A DNA stretch of 64,000 nucleotides from Opitutaceae bacterium (GTDB lineage Bacteria; Verrucomicrobiota; Verrucomicrobiia; Opitutales; Opitutaceae). The number at the start of each line of letters is the position of its first letter. The first letter of the stretch is position 1. The stretch covers positions 248,001 through 312,000 of the forward strand of contig JABTUS010000007.1 in assembly GCA_015075305.1 (NCBI GenBank). The letters run 5' to 3'. A program made the translations under genes and the position numbers. Below, one piece after another: positions 40,692 to 49,866 of the stretch. The notes under the pieces are model-generated. The model saw only the letters and a program-made list of their open reading frames with translations. It was not told the DNA's origin and searched no databases.

Positions 40692-41761
40692 TGGTAGGTT
40701 GTAAATTTTTTCGGATCGAAGGCCTCCCGGATGGCCTCGCCGACAAAGGTCACCAGCACAAGTACGCTGACAAGTGCGCTGAAGGCGGAGACGACGATCC
40801 ATGGCGAGTTGAGATTGGACGTGCCCTGGCGCAGCAGCTCTCCCCAACTCGGCGTCGGCGGGGGAAGGCCGAAGCCGAGGAAGTCGAGGGCGGTCAGGGA
40901 GCTGATGGCGCCGGCGACGGTGAAGGGGACGAAGGTGACCAGCGTTGAAAGCGTGTTGGGCAGCACGTGCCGGAAGATGATGCGGCCCGGAGAGGCGCCG
41001 AGCACTTCGGCGGCGTGCACGTAGTCGCGCGCCTTTTCCCGGTAGGTGGCCGAACGCATGTAGTACGTCATGCTCGTCCATGAGAAGAGCACGACGATCA
41101 GGAGCAGCACCCAGAGCTTCATGCCGATCCCTGCGGAGGAAACGACGGAGGCGACGATGATGACGACGAAGAGAAAGGGGATGTTGGACCAGATCTCGAT
41201 GAGCCGCTGCACGAGCAGGTCGAACCAGCCGCCGAAATAGCCCATGAGACACCCGATGGCGATGCCGATGACGTACGTGAGCGCCATGAAGGACACCGAG
41301 AAGATGAGGGCGTTGCGGAAGCCGTAGAGCAGACGGGCAAGGATGTCGCGATTGATCTGATCGGTTCCGAAATAATGGCCCTTCGAAAAGTCAGGAGGAC
41401 GCGGGCGGAAGATTTCGCCTGGATAACAATTCTCCGTCGGGCTGTAGGGGATCAAGGGAAGCAGCACCCGGTTGTCGGTCCCTGCGAATTTCCTTTTGAG
41501 GTCACGATAGTTGACCTCGTAGTCATAATCCATGCCGAACTCCCGTCCCGTGTGCACCGCGCCATACGTCGGGAAGTGCCACTGTCCCTTGTAGATCACG
41601 ACGAGGGCGCGGTTGTTGATGAGCAGTTCGGCAACCAGCGAGATGACGACCAGACCGCAGAGGATGAGGAAGGAGACATAGCCCCGCCGGACCTGCCGGA
41701 AACGCCGGAGTTTTTTCCGGGTCATCGGGTTCAGGCGCGGGCGTGGAAACGAGAGAGACAT
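40688..41761 (-). CDS. Peptide ABC transporter permease, YejE/DppC type
   Basis: Inner-membrane permease of 357 residues. A long periplasmic segment after helix 1 contains YFGTDQINRDILARLLYG, the DppC/OppC N-terminal motif; the core helices include the EAA-loop YVHAAEVLGASPGRIIFRHVLPN. ALDFLGFGLPPPTPSWGELL is characteristic of the DppC/YejE group. ATG at 41761 has an AGGA ribosome-binding site and lies 7 bp after the yejB-like gene; a start 45 bp further up would overlap it. Confidence 0.94.
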   Translation of the reverse strand: MSLSFPRPRLNPMTRKKLRRFRQVRRGYVSFLILCGLVVISLVAELLINNRALVVIYKGQWHFPTYGAVHTGREFGMDYDYEVNYRDLKRKFAGTDNRVLLPLIPYSPTENCYPGEIFRPRPPDFSKGHYFGTDQINRDILARLLYGFRNALIFSVSFMALTYVIGIAIGCLMGYFGGWFDLLVQRLIEIWSNIPFLFVVIIVASVVSSAGIGMKLWVLLLIVVLFSWTSMTYYMRSATYREKARDYVHAAEVLGASPGRIIFRHVLPNTLSTLVTFVPFTVAGAISSLTALDFLGFGLPPPTPSWGELLRQGTSNLNSPWIVVSAFSALVSVLVLVTFVGEAIREAFDPKKFTTYQ

Positions 41762-41768
41762 GAAGGTC

Positions 41769-42782
41769 CTACTTGAAACGCACGCGGGGATCGATGATCG
41801 CCACAAGGACGTCGGAGAGAATGTGACCGACCAGGATCAGCAACGATGAAATCAGGAGCACGCCCATGACCGTGGGGTAGTCGCGATCCGTGACGGAGGT
41901 GTAGCCGAGGAGCCCCATGCCATTGATGTCGAAGATTGTCTCAATGAGGAAGGATCCCGTGACCAGGAGGGAGAACTGCTGGCCGAGGTGGGTGGCGATC
42001 GGGATGAGGGAGTTGCGCAGGGCGTGTTTGACGACGGCGGCGCGGAAGGAAACGCCTTTGGCGACCGCGGTGCGGATAAAATCAGCAGCCAGGTTGTCCA
42101 TCAGGTGGTTCTTCATCAGCAGGGTCACCAGCGCGAAACTGCCCACGGTGTAGCAGAACAGCGGCAGGGCCGCGTGGTGGGCGAAGTCGCCGATCTTCCC
42201 GAGCAGGCCCAGGTCATCGAAATCCCGGCCGGTGAATCCGCCCATGGGAAACCATCGCAGCCGCGCGGCCAGGTAGACGACGAGGATGGCGCCGAGTGCG
42301 TAGCCGGGGATGGCGTAACCGGTGAACACGAGGGCGGAGGTGATGTTGTCAATTGGCGTGCGATGCTTGATCGCCTTCACCACGCCCAGGGGAATGCACA
42401 CGGCATAGACGAGCAGGAGGGTGATCAGGCCGTAGGTGAGTGACACCGGAACGCGATCCAGGATGATCTGCAGGACGGGTTCGCCGAAGCGGTAGGACAT
42501 GCCGAAGTCGCCCGTGAGGATTTTTTTCAGCCAGAGAACGTAGGCGGTGACCGGAGGCTGGTCGAAGCCGTAGTAGGCCTTGAGCTGGGCCATCTGCTCC
42601 TCGGAGATTGCGCCGCGGCCCGTGTCCGCCCGCCCGCCGCCCATTTCGCCCATTTGCGCCTCGATCAAGGACCGCTCCAAGGGTCCGCCCGGGACGATCC
42701 GCGTGATGAGAAACACGAGAAGGGTGATCCCGAGCAGGGTCGGAGGGATGAGAAGGAGACGGCGAAGGAAGTAGTCCCGCAT
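41769..42782 (-). CDS. Peptide ABC transporter permease, YejB/DppB type
   Basis: First gene of the importer operon, 337 residues. It begins RDYFLRRLLLIPPTLLGITLLVFLITRIVPGGP, the standard DppB-type opening, and contains a YejB-like insert (about 45-70) plus YYGFDQPPVTAYVLWLKKIL. The EAA-loop is RTAVAKGVSFRAAVVKHALRN. ATG at 42782 is chosen over an in-frame TTG at 42794. Together with the two ATPases, second permease and lipoprotein it forms a complete Yej-like importer. Confidence 0.94.
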   Translation of the reverse strand: MRDYFLRRLLLIPPTLLGITLLVFLITRIVPGGPLERSLIEAQMGEMGGGRADTGRGAISEEQMAQLKAYYGFDQPPVTAYVLWLKKILTGDFGMSYRFGEPVLQIILDRVPVSLTYGLITLLLVYAVCIPLGVVKAIKHRTPIDNITSALVFTGYAIPGYALGAILVVYLAARLRWFPMGGFTGRDFDDLGLLGKIGDFAHHAALPLFCYTVGSFALVTLLMKNHLMDNLAADFIRTAVAKGVSFRAAVVKHALRNSLIPIATHLGQQFSLLVTGSFLIETIFDINGMGLLGYTSVTDRDYPTVMGVLLISSLLILVGHILSDVLVAIIDPRVRFK

Positions 42783-43139
42783 GCGTGTAAACAACCAGCG
42801 AAAGCTGCGGACTATGGCCGCGCAACTTTTGCATCAGCGCAAGCGTCGAGGCGGCATTTTTGCTGCAATAGTACCTTTTTCCCACGCGGAGATCGATTTC
42901 CTGGCACTTGGATGAATCCCGGGGGTGGACTGACGCGTATATTTGATGTGACTCTCCAAGCACCACTTTCCGACGAGTGCGGCTGCAAGCGGCACGTTTT
43001 TGGAACCTTCCATTCCTTCAATTGACTATCCCGGCAAGACGTCTTTACTTGCAACCTTGGGGCGACAGTCCGGCCTGACGGACGTGTTACCCCTTTTGCG
43101 TTTACTTTCAATTTTCGGATAAACTACAAGATTTGGACC
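42783..43139. other. Divergent promoter region between the peptide importer and the acyl-chain gene run
   Basis: About 357 bp without a gene, clearly less GC-rich than its surroundings, especially 43080-43140. It must hold promoters for both divergent transcripts. The best visible sigma-70-like pair is at 43096-43125. No operator palindrome or riboswitch was recognised. Confidence 0.5.
43096..43125 (+). promoter_or_regulatory. Candidate sigma-70 promoter of the acyl-chain gene run
   Basis: A TTGCGT box, 18 nt spacing and TAAACT lie just before the ATG at 43140. Transcription would start within about ten bases of the ATG, so the transcript would be nearly leaderless; no Shine-Dalgarno precedes this ATG, which is consistent. 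Read by eye only. Confidence 0.3.
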
Positions 43140-44129
43140 ATGGCAGATTCAGTTGCGAACAGGGTACCGGCACCGATCAGGGAGGAAGCTGCCTCCAAGC
43201 CGTTTACTCAAGCGGATGAGGTCACCCTTAGGGAATCCCTGAAACGCTGCTCGTCTGCCACGGTTGAGGCGGCGGTCCTGTATCGCCGCAGCCACGACAC
43301 CGCTCAGTTGCCCACGATTGTCATCGGAGTGATTGAGCGCTTTGTTGAATCGGATCTGCGTCCGAAACTCCGCGAAGGCGATGATGAGCTCCGGCTGGTC
43401 GAGGATCTGGGGGTCGATTCTTTGACGATGATGGAGATCGTCATGCTGGTGGAGGAGACGATTCAGGTTCAGACGAACAATGACGAGCTTCGCGGCCTGC
43501 GCTCGGTCGGGGACGTGAAGACGTTCATCGACTGCAAGGTGAAGGGGCTTCCGATTCCGAAGCCGGCGAAGTTCATTCCGCTGGAGCAGATTGCGAGCGT
43601 GATGCCCGTGCAGCCGCCGTTTCTGTTTGTGAGTGAGGCGCAGGTCGGCGCGCATTCCGCGCAGGGCAAGTACAAGCTTACGGGCCAGGAGTTTTTCCTG
43701 CAGGGGCATTTCAAGAACAATCCAATCCTGCCGGCGTCGATCATGCTCGAGGCGCTGGGCCAGCTCGGCGTGCTGTTTCTCATCGAGGGCTCGGTGGGTG
43801 AGGAGGGCCGGACGGTCGATTCATCCAAGATTTTTTTCACGAGCTGCGAAGGGGTGCGCTGTCACCGCATGTGCCGTCCCGGGGATGTGCTGACGCTCTT
43901 TGTGAAGCCGAAGCGGTTGAAGGCGCCTTTTGCGACGTTTGAAGGATCGATACGCGTCGGACAGGAGAAGGCGGCGGTGGTCGAGGAGATGACGCTGACG
44001 TTTGCCTACGCCGAGGCGGCGGCATTGCCGGCCGCAGTTGCGGACGCCGCTCCCGCGCCAACAGTTTCAACGGTCAAGACAGCCTCCGAAACCGCCGCAC
44101 CTCCGCTCGCCGCGGCTGTTCGCGCGTAG
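43140..44129 (+). CDS. Acyl carrier protein fused to a FabZ-like 3-hydroxyacyl-ACP dehydratase
   Basis: A 329-residue fusion. Residues about 55-135 form an acyl carrier domain with the 4'-phosphopantetheine Ser94 in EDLGVDSLTMMEIVML. Residues about 145-290 form a hot-dog dehydratase: PPFLFVSEAQVGAHSAQG, then QGHFKNNPILPASIMLEALGQLG with the catalytic His of GHF and Glu of EALGQ, as in FabZ (GHFPgxPvmPG...EAmAQ). The N-terminal 50 residues and the Ala/Pro-rich tail (from 293) look unstructured. The fusion tethers the growing acyl chain to its dehydratase, pointing to a dedicated chain-building system rather than housekeeping fatty acid synthesis. It heads a plus-strand run of six genes. Confidence 0.85.
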   Translation: MADSVANRVPAPIREEAASKPFTQADEVTLRESLKRCSSATVEAAVLYRRSHDTAQLPTIVIGVIERFVESDLRPKLREGDDELRLVEDLGVDSLTMMEIVMLVEETIQVQTNNDELRGLRSVGDVKTFIDCKVKGLPIPKPAKFIPLEQIASVMPVQPPFLFVSEAQVGAHSAQGKYKLTGQEFFLQGHFKNNPILPASIMLEALGQLGVLFLIEGSVGEEGRTVDSSKIFFTSCEGVRCHRMCRPGDVLTLFVKPKRLKAPFATFEGSIRVGQEKAAVVEEMTLTFAYAEAAALPAAVADAAPAPTVSTVKTASETAAPPLAAAVRA

Positions 44130-44185
44130 CAGCGCCGCCGGCCGCATGGTCGCGGTCAGATGGAGGCGAGCCGTTTTCCATTCTC

Positions 44186-45445
44186 ATGCCCAAGGTCTTT
44201 GTCACTGGTCTCGGGTTCATCACCAGCATTGGGAATGACCGCGCCGAAGTCACCCGTTCGCTGAAGCTGCTGCAGCACGGCATGGTCGTGTATCCGCCAT
44301 TCCAGCGGCCGGACCTGCCCGTCCGGGTGGCTGCTCCGGTGCGCGGCTTCAATCTGGAGTCGACAGATCCGGAAGACTGGACGTTTCCGCCGGGCTACCG
44401 GATCAAGCGCGAGGTGCTGCGCGGACTCGGACCGAATTCGCTCTATGCCTATTGCGCGATGCTCCAGGCGATAGCGGATGCGAAGCTGGTGGAGCCGGAC
44501 GTTTCAAACGAACGGACCGGCCTGTACGCGGCATCCGCAGGCTCGCCCGGACTGCTCTACCGCCTGCTGACGCAGATGCATGCGCAGGGCGTGATGCGCT
44601 GTCCGCCACTGGGCATTGTGGCGGCGATCGCGGGCACGGTTCAGTTCAACCTGGTTGCGCATTTCAAGATCAAGGGGGCGTCGACGGGTTTTTCATCCGC
44701 GTGCGCGTCTTCGACGCACGCCATGGGATTCGCGTACGATGAGATCGCGCTCGGCAGGCAGTCGCGCATGTTTGTCGTGGGGGCGGAGGATGGAAACTAC
44801 GAGACCATCGCGCCGTTCTCCGGCATGCGCGCGCTGTCGCTCAGCACCGATCCGGCCACCGCCTCCCGGCCATTCGATGTTTCGCGCGACGGCTTTGTCG
44901 GCACGGGCGGCGGTGTCGTGCTTGTACTGGAGAGTGAGCAGGAGGTGGCGCGTCGCGGTGTGACGCCCTACTGCGAGGTTGCGGGTTGGGGGCAGGCGTC
45001 GGATGGATACAATGTCGCCATTTCCCATCCGGAAGGCGACGGGCTGCGTCGCGCGATGGAGCTCGCGCTGGCGAGTTCCGGGCTGACCGCCGCGGATGTC
45101 GACTACGTGAACGCCCATGCCACGTCGACGCCGATCGGCGATGTGTCGGAGGTGAAGGCTCTGCGGGCTGTCTTTGGCGCGCGAGCGGCCCAGACGGCGG
45201 TCAGCAGCACCAAGGCGCTCACCGGCCACGGACTGTCGCTCGCGGGTGCGATGGAGAGCGCATTCTGCGCGCTTGCCATCAGGGACGGCTTCATGCCCGG
45301 ATCCGCGCACATCACGCGCGTCGATCCCGAGTGCGAGGGTATCCATATTCTCCGTACAACGGTGGACGTTCAACCCCATGTCGTGCTGAACAACAGCAGC
45401 GGCTTTGGCGGTGCGAATGTCTGCGTGGTTCTGCGCAAGGCCTGA
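44186..45445 (+). CDS. Beta-ketoacyl-ACP synthase (FabF-like condensing enzyme)
   Basis: Condensing enzyme of 419 residues. It begins PKVFVTGLGFITSIGND and has the catalytic triad of KAS I/II: Cys173 in FSSACASSTHAMGFA, His in NAHATSTPIGD, and Lys/His in TKALTGHGLSLAGAMESA (FabF: KSMTGHLLGAAGA). A final NNSSGFGGANVCVVLRKA is standard. The Cys rules out a chain-length-factor role. It lies 56 bp after the ACP-FabZ fusion and presumably extends the chain on that ACP. The unusual spacing GHGLSLAGA and low identity to FabF by eye suggest a specialised branch. Confidence 0.93.
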   Translation: MPKVFVTGLGFITSIGNDRAEVTRSLKLLQHGMVVYPPFQRPDLPVRVAAPVRGFNLESTDPEDWTFPPGYRIKREVLRGLGPNSLYAYCAMLQAIADAKLVEPDVSNERTGLYAASAGSPGLLYRLLTQMHAQGVMRCPPLGIVAAIAGTVQFNLVAHFKIKGASTGFSSACASSTHAMGFAYDEIALGRQSRMFVVGAEDGNYETIAPFSGMRALSLSTDPATASRPFDVSRDGFVGTGGGVVLVLESEQEVARRGVTPYCEVAGWGQASDGYNVAISHPEGDGLRRAMELALASSGLTAADVDYVNAHATSTPIGDVSEVKALRAVFGARAAQTAVSSTKALTGHGLSLAGAMESAFCALAIRDGFMPGSAHITRVDPECEGIHILRTTVDVQPHVVLNNSSGFGGANVCVVLRKA

Positions 45446-45459
45446 GGGCGGCAACCACC

Positions 45460-46320
45460 GTGGACACCCGGGCGCGAGGTACCTGCTCAAGGTTGTCGGA
45501 GCGATTTCCCACCGCTTTTGTCACCGGCGCGAGCGGCGGCATCGGCCTGGCCTGTGCGGATCGGCTGCTGAACGCCGGGGTCCGGGTCTGGGGAACGGCC
45601 CGTGATGCGTCCCGGCTGCGCGCCTTGGCGGGCAGGGAGGGATTCACCTCCGTTGAACTCGACCTCGCGGCGGGCGACACCGCAGAGAAGGCTTTTGCGG
45701 GCGCGGCGGACGCCGCCGGCGGAGCGTTCGATCTGCTGGTCAACAATGCGGGCTATGGTGTGTTTTCGCCCTTTGCCTCGGCGGATATCGCCGTCTGGAC
45801 ATCGCAGATCGAGGCGATGCTGTGCACCACGCTGAGACTTTCCCACCTTTTCCTCGGGCGCTTGCGGGAGGGGCGCGGCATGCGAGGCGGTATCGTGAAT
45901 GTCTCGTCGATCGCGGCGGAATTTCCGATTCCCTGCATGAGCGGGTACAATGTGGCGAAGGCTGGGCTGACGGCGTTCAGCGAGAGTTTGATCTTTGAAA
46001 TGCGCGGCACGGATGTCATCGTGATCGATTTTCGACCCGGCGACCACCGCACCGAGTTCAACACGTCCATGTCACCCACGGCCATACTGACCGCCCAGCC
46101 TGAACTCGCTTCGATCTGGCGTCGCCTGGAGCACAATCTCAACACGGCGCCGCATCCCGGGCGGGCCGCGCGCGATCTTGAGCGCGCGCTGTTGCGCGGG
46201 GTGAGCGGGACGGTTCGAAGCGGCACGTTTTTCCAGACCGTGATGGCGCCGTTTGCCGCCCGTTTCGCGCCCCTTGCGCTGAAGCGCGCGTTGATGGCTT
46301 GGTATTTTGGGGCGCGCTGA
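45460..46320 (+). CDS. Short-chain dehydrogenase/reductase (SDR family)
   Basis: NAD(P)H-dependent oxidoreductase of 286 residues. It has the cofactor motif FVTGASGGIGLACAD, LVNNAGYG, catalytic Ser in VNVSSIAAEF and the YxxxK motif in SGYNVAKAGLTAFSES. Start is uncertain: GTG at 45460 lies 15 bp after the condensing-enzyme stop with GAGG upstream; the longer in-frame stretch overlaps the previous gene and is a shadow. In this context it could reduce a beta-ketoacyl-ACP or a 3-keto long-chain base, as FabG or CerR-type enzymes do. The C-terminal helix region (APFAARFAPLALKRALMAWY) is typical of SDRs acting on hydrophobic substrates. Confidence 0.9.
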   Translation: MDTRARGTCSRLSERFPTAFVTGASGGIGLACADRLLNAGVRVWGTARDASRLRALAGREGFTSVELDLAAGDTAEKAFAGAADAAGGAFDLLVNNAGYGVFSPFASADIAVWTSQIEAMLCTTLRLSHLFLGRLREGRGMRGGIVNVSSIAAEFPIPCMSGYNVAKAGLTAFSESLIFEMRGTDVIVIDFRPGDHRTEFNTSMSPTAILTAQPELASIWRRLEHNLNTAPHPGRAARDLERALLRGVSGTVRSGTFFQTVMAPFAARFAPLALKRALMAWYFGAR

Positions 46321-46323
46321 CCC

Positions 46324-47550
46324 GTGGAGCAGGTTCGCATCCTCATCCTCACGTCCAGCACGGGCGGCGGCCACGATGCGCGGGCCGAGGCGATGGCCGA
46401 GTGGTGTTTCCAGCTCTATCGCCACGGCGTTGATGTGCGCATCGAGCAGATGCTGGAGAAATCGTCGGTCGTGAACCGCGGTGGCGTGAATCTCTACAAC
46501 TGGATCCAGAGGCGCCTGCCGATCCTGCACGGGATCTATTACACGATCATCGAATTTCTGGCGATTCTCAACCGGAGCACGGTCTCGTTCGGCCGGGGCT
46601 ACTACCGCCGGGTGCTGGAGGAGTACCGCCCCCACCTCATCTTCAGCGTGCATGACTGCCTGAACCGCGGGTACTTTCAACTTGCGCGGAAAATACTCGG
46701 CGCGAATCGCGTGCGGTGCGTCACGTACTGCGGCGAGTTTTCCGGAGGCTGGGGCTACTCGATCAACTGGATCGAGCCCTCCGCCGATCTTTACTATTCG
46801 CGCACACCGACCGCGCGCGACTACGCCGTGCGCAAGGGCATGCCGCCGGATAGATGCCGCGTGCGCGGGCATCTCATGCGGCCGCGTTCGCACATTGAGC
46901 TCGTGGCACCGGCGGATCGCGCCAGTTTCCGTGTGAAGCGTCTGGGACTGAAGCCGGACCTCTTCACGGTGTTTCTGGCGACGGGAGGCAATGGCGCGAA
47001 CAATCACTTTGCCCTGCTGCCCGCGCTGCTGCTTTTTTCGCAAAAGGTCCAGGTCGTCGTCATCTGCGGGAAGGACAGGGAGACCTTCCATCAGGTGATG
47101 CACTGGCGGTCCACCCACCCGTCATTGAACCTGTATGTCGAGGGATATTCCGACCAGGTGCACCTGCTCATGCAGGCGAGCGATGCCATTGTCACGCGGG
47201 GAGGCACGACGACATGCGCGATGGCGCTGCACTTCAAGTGTCCGATCGTGTTCAACGCCTTCGGCGGCATCATGCCCCAGGAGAACCTCACCTGGAAATT
47301 CTTCCGCAATGGCGCGGGCTCGGAAAAGATCGAGTCCGGCGAGGAGTTTGTCCGCATCCTCCGCCGATGGATGTCCGACTCAGACTCCCATGCGCAGTAT
47401 CGGAACAGGTTTGTGTCGCTACGGTATGAGGAGGATCCGACGCTCCTGATCGATGAGATTGTGGGCCTGGCCGCTTCGACCGCGGACATTGAACTGTCGC
47501 GCCAGCCGTTTCCTCCCGCGAACGGCGGCGGCCGGCGTGAAAGAACGTAA
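46324..47550 (+). CDS. GT28-type lipid glycosyltransferase (MGDG synthase-like)
   Basis: GT-B glycosyltransferase of 408 residues resembling monogalactosyldiacylglycerol synthase and UgtP. The N-terminal domain begins RILILTSSTGGGHDARAEAM, the GGGH motif of this group, then NLYNWIQRRLP and HLIFSVHDCLNRGYF. The C-terminal nucleotide-sugar domain has VFLATGGNGANNHFALLPAL, VVICGKD, VEGYSDQVHLLMQASDAIV and TRGGTTTCAMALHFKCP. Members transfer a hexose to diacylglycerol or ceramide-like acceptors at the membrane. GTG at 46324 starts 4 bp after the SDR stop. Its place behind acyl-chain genes fits a glycolipid product. Confidence 0.88.
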   Translation: MEQVRILILTSSTGGGHDARAEAMAEWCFQLYRHGVDVRIEQMLEKSSVVNRGGVNLYNWIQRRLPILHGIYYTIIEFLAILNRSTVSFGRGYYRRVLEEYRPHLIFSVHDCLNRGYFQLARKILGANRVRCVTYCGEFSGGWGYSINWIEPSADLYYSRTPTARDYAVRKGMPPDRCRVRGHLMRPRSHIELVAPADRASFRVKRLGLKPDLFTVFLATGGNGANNHFALLPALLLFSQKVQVVVICGKDRETFHQVMHWRSTHPSLNLYVEGYSDQVHLLMQASDAIVTRGGTTTCAMALHFKCPIVFNAFGGIMPQENLTWKFFRNGAGSEKIESGEEFVRILRRWMSDSDSHAQYRNRFVSLRYEEDPTLLIDEIVGLAASTADIELSRQPFPPANGGGRRERT

Positions 47551-47565
47551 GGAAGGAGAACTGTT

Positions 47566-48825
47566 GTGAGTTCCCGTCCGCTCACGGTCGCCTACATTTT
47601 CACCACGTTTCCGAAGTCCACCGAGACGTTTCTGCAGCGCGAGATCATCGCCATGCAGGCACAGGGTGTGGAGCTTCGGATCCATTCGCTGTGGGGTGCA
47701 GGAGGGAGCTTCAACGGGATCGAGGTTCGACGCTTCCGCCTCGCGCGGCTGTTTGCGCTCGTCTGGATCATTCCCTGGACGACGCTCACCCGGTGGGACC
47801 TGATGTCGGAGCTGCTGCGCGGGCTTTTGACCAGGAGGGCACCCTCGTGGATCAATTTCTGGGAGAACATGCTCGGGGCGGGGTTTGCGGGTGTGATGGC
47901 GCGGGAATTCCGACGAAGCCCCCCGGACCTGATTCACGCCGCGTGGGCGGGCGGACCCGCGACGGCGGCATGGATTCTCTCCCGATTGACGGGACTGCGT
48001 TTCAGCGCGGCGGCGCATGCGTACGACATCTACGAGCATGGCGGCGACTGGTGGCTGAAGGAGAAGCTGCGTGACGCCGCGTTTGTGCACACCTCGACGG
48101 AGATGGCGCTCGCGACACTGGTGTCCCGGGGAGTCGACTCTGCGCGAATTCACGTGATCCGCCGCGGACTGCCCGCGTTTCCGAAACTGAAACCGCTGCG
48201 CGCGCCGCGCGATTCGCTGCGCATTGTCTGCATCGCCCGGCTTGTCGAGAAGAAGGGGATTGCGGGGCAGTTGGATATTTATTCCGCGCTGCGGGAGGCT
48301 GGAGTTTCCTTTGAGGCGAGGATACTTGGGGACGGGCCGCTGAGGGAATCGCTGATGCGCAGGTGCCGGGAATTGCGGTTGGAGGACCGGGTTTCCTTTC
48401 GAGGACACTGCGCGCCAGCGGGCGTGATGGAGGCGCTGGCGTGGGCGGATGTCCTGGTGCATACCGGCATCGTTTCCGCGAGTGGCGATCGCGACGGCCT
48501 CCCCAACGTCATACCGGAGGCGATGGCGGCGGGAGTGTTGGTCGTGACCTCACCCGCGGCCGCGACGACGGAGGCGATCACGGATCGGGAGACCGGGCTT
48601 GTTGCGAACGTCGGCGACACCCAGGCGTGGGTGAAGGCGTTGATCGAATTGAGGGACGATGACGCGCTGTGCCGGCGATTTCGCAGTGGTGCGCGTGCTT
48701 GGGTTGAACGTGAATTTGATGCCCACAAAAATGCGGCGCGACTCCGCCAGCTTTTTCTCAGTGTCCGCGAAAACTCGCGACTGGGTGCTTTGCGGGAGAT
48801 TGAGTCGCAACGACGAGAGTCCTGA
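47566..48825 (+). CDS. GT4-family glycosyltransferase
   Basis: GT-B enzyme of 419 residues. It begins LTVAYIFTTFPKSTETFLQREI, typical of exopolysaccharide and colanic-acid type GT4 enzymes (WcaL/AmsK group), and has AHAYDIYEHGG, the donor-binding ARLVEKKGIAGQLD, ILGDGPLRESL, and the E-x7-E motif region DGLPNVIPEAMAAGVLVV. GTG at 47566 has a strong ribosome-binding site (GGAAGGAG about 7 nt upstream). It follows the GT28 gene by 15 bp. The sugar added is unknown. Confidence 0.92.
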   Translation: MSSRPLTVAYIFTTFPKSTETFLQREIIAMQAQGVELRIHSLWGAGGSFNGIEVRRFRLARLFALVWIIPWTTLTRWDLMSELLRGLLTRRAPSWINFWENMLGAGFAGVMAREFRRSPPDLIHAAWAGGPATAAWILSRLTGLRFSAAAHAYDIYEHGGDWWLKEKLRDAAFVHTSTEMALATLVSRGVDSARIHVIRRGLPAFPKLKPLRAPRDSLRIVCIARLVEKKGIAGQLDIYSALREAGVSFEARILGDGPLRESLMRRCRELRLEDRVSFRGHCAPAGVMEALAWADVLVHTGIVSASGDRDGLPNVIPEAMAAGVLVVTSPAAATTEAITDRETGLVANVGDTQAWVKALIELRDDDALCRRFRSGARAWVEREFDAHKNAARLRQLFLSVRENSRLGALREIESQRRES

Positions 48826-48839
48826 ACGGTTTCATTTCG

Positions 48840-49856
48840 ATGGTATATTTCGACATCACCAAGTCCGGAAGCGCGCGACACCGCTCGGGACTGACGCGCG
48901 TCAGTTCGCGGCTGCGCGAGGAATGGGCCGGAGGGATGAGTCCCGTGGCGTGGGGGCGCTGGGGTCGCGAGATGAAGCCGGAAGACTGGTATTTTACGCC
49001 GGAGGTTTTTTCGGCTGCGGATCGACCGGGATGGTCGGAGTGGCTGCGCACGGTGCGCTGCCGCCGCGCCGCGGTCTATCACGATGCGATACCGCTGAAG
49101 CTGCCGCACATCACCTGGCCGCACAGTGTCGCCCGGCACGCGCTGTACATGAAGGAACTCGCGCTGTTCGATCGCGTCTTCGCCGTGTCGGAGGCCAGCC
49201 GCAGGGAGCTGCTGGAATTCTGGAGATGGCAGGGCGTGAATCCTGCGGGCGAGGTGAGCGTGCTCGCGCTCGGGGCGGATGGCTTGCGGCAGGCGAGGCC
49301 GAGTGCGCGGATTGATCCACCGCCGCCGTCCCTGCTTGTCGTGGGGATCCTTGAGCCGAGAAAGAACCAGGTTTTCGCGCTTCAGGTTGCGGAGCGCCTG
49401 TGGAACGACGGCTTGCCGGTGGCCGTGCACCTGGTCGGCCGGGTCAATCCGCATTTCGGCGCGCCAATACGCGCGCGGATCAGGGCACTCGCGAAACAGT
49501 TTCCCGGACGGATCGCGTTTCACGAGGCCGCGGATGACACGATGCTCGCGAAACTCCACAGGCAGGCGCGTCTGACACTTTTCCCTACGCTTGCGGAAGG
49601 CTGCGGGCTTCCGGTGCTGGAGTCGCTCTGGTTCGGAGTGCCCTGCCTGTGCAGCGACCTGCCCGTGTTGCGGGAGAATGCCGATGGCGGAGGCTGCGTC
49701 AGTCTTCCGGTGGGCGAACTCGATGTTTGGGTGGAGGAGTCAAAGCGTCTCCTGACTGACGATGCAGCCTGGCTGCGGCTCGCCCATGAGGCGCTTGAGC
49801 GAACTCCGACAACGTGGGCGCAGACCGTCGGTGTGATCAGGAGTCGCTGCCGATAG
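48840..49856 (+). CDS. GT4-family glycosyltransferase, paralogue of the gene at 51223-52425
   Basis: GT-B enzyme of 338 residues, last gene of the plus-strand run. Features are SGLTRVSSRLREEW, VYHDAIPLKLPHITWPHSVA, VFAVSEASRRELLEFWRWQGV, donor site VVGILEPRKNQVFALQVAE, and LFPTLAEGCGLPVLESLWFGVP. It shares this layout with the minus-strand enzyme at 51223-52425 (LFHDAIALKLPELTPTRTVA, AVSQDSRNALVDWWRWMGI), so the two arose by duplication. ATG at 48840 is 14 bp after the previous stop. It ends 10 bp from the convergent alpha-oxoamine synthase gene. Confidence 0.92.
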   Translation: MVYFDITKSGSARHRSGLTRVSSRLREEWAGGMSPVAWGRWGREMKPEDWYFTPEVFSAADRPGWSEWLRTVRCRRAAVYHDAIPLKLPHITWPHSVARHALYMKELALFDRVFAVSEASRRELLEFWRWQGVNPAGEVSVLALGADGLRQARPSARIDPPPPSLLVVGILEPRKNQVFALQVAERLWNDGLPVAVHLVGRVNPHFGAPIRARIRALAKQFPGRIAFHEAADDTMLAKLHRQARLTLFPTLAEGCGLPVLESLWFGVPCLCSDLPVLRENADGGGCVSLPVGELDVWVEESKRLLTDDAAWLRLAHEALERTPTTWAQTVGVIRSRCR

Positions 49857-49866
49857 CCGGGGCGGA

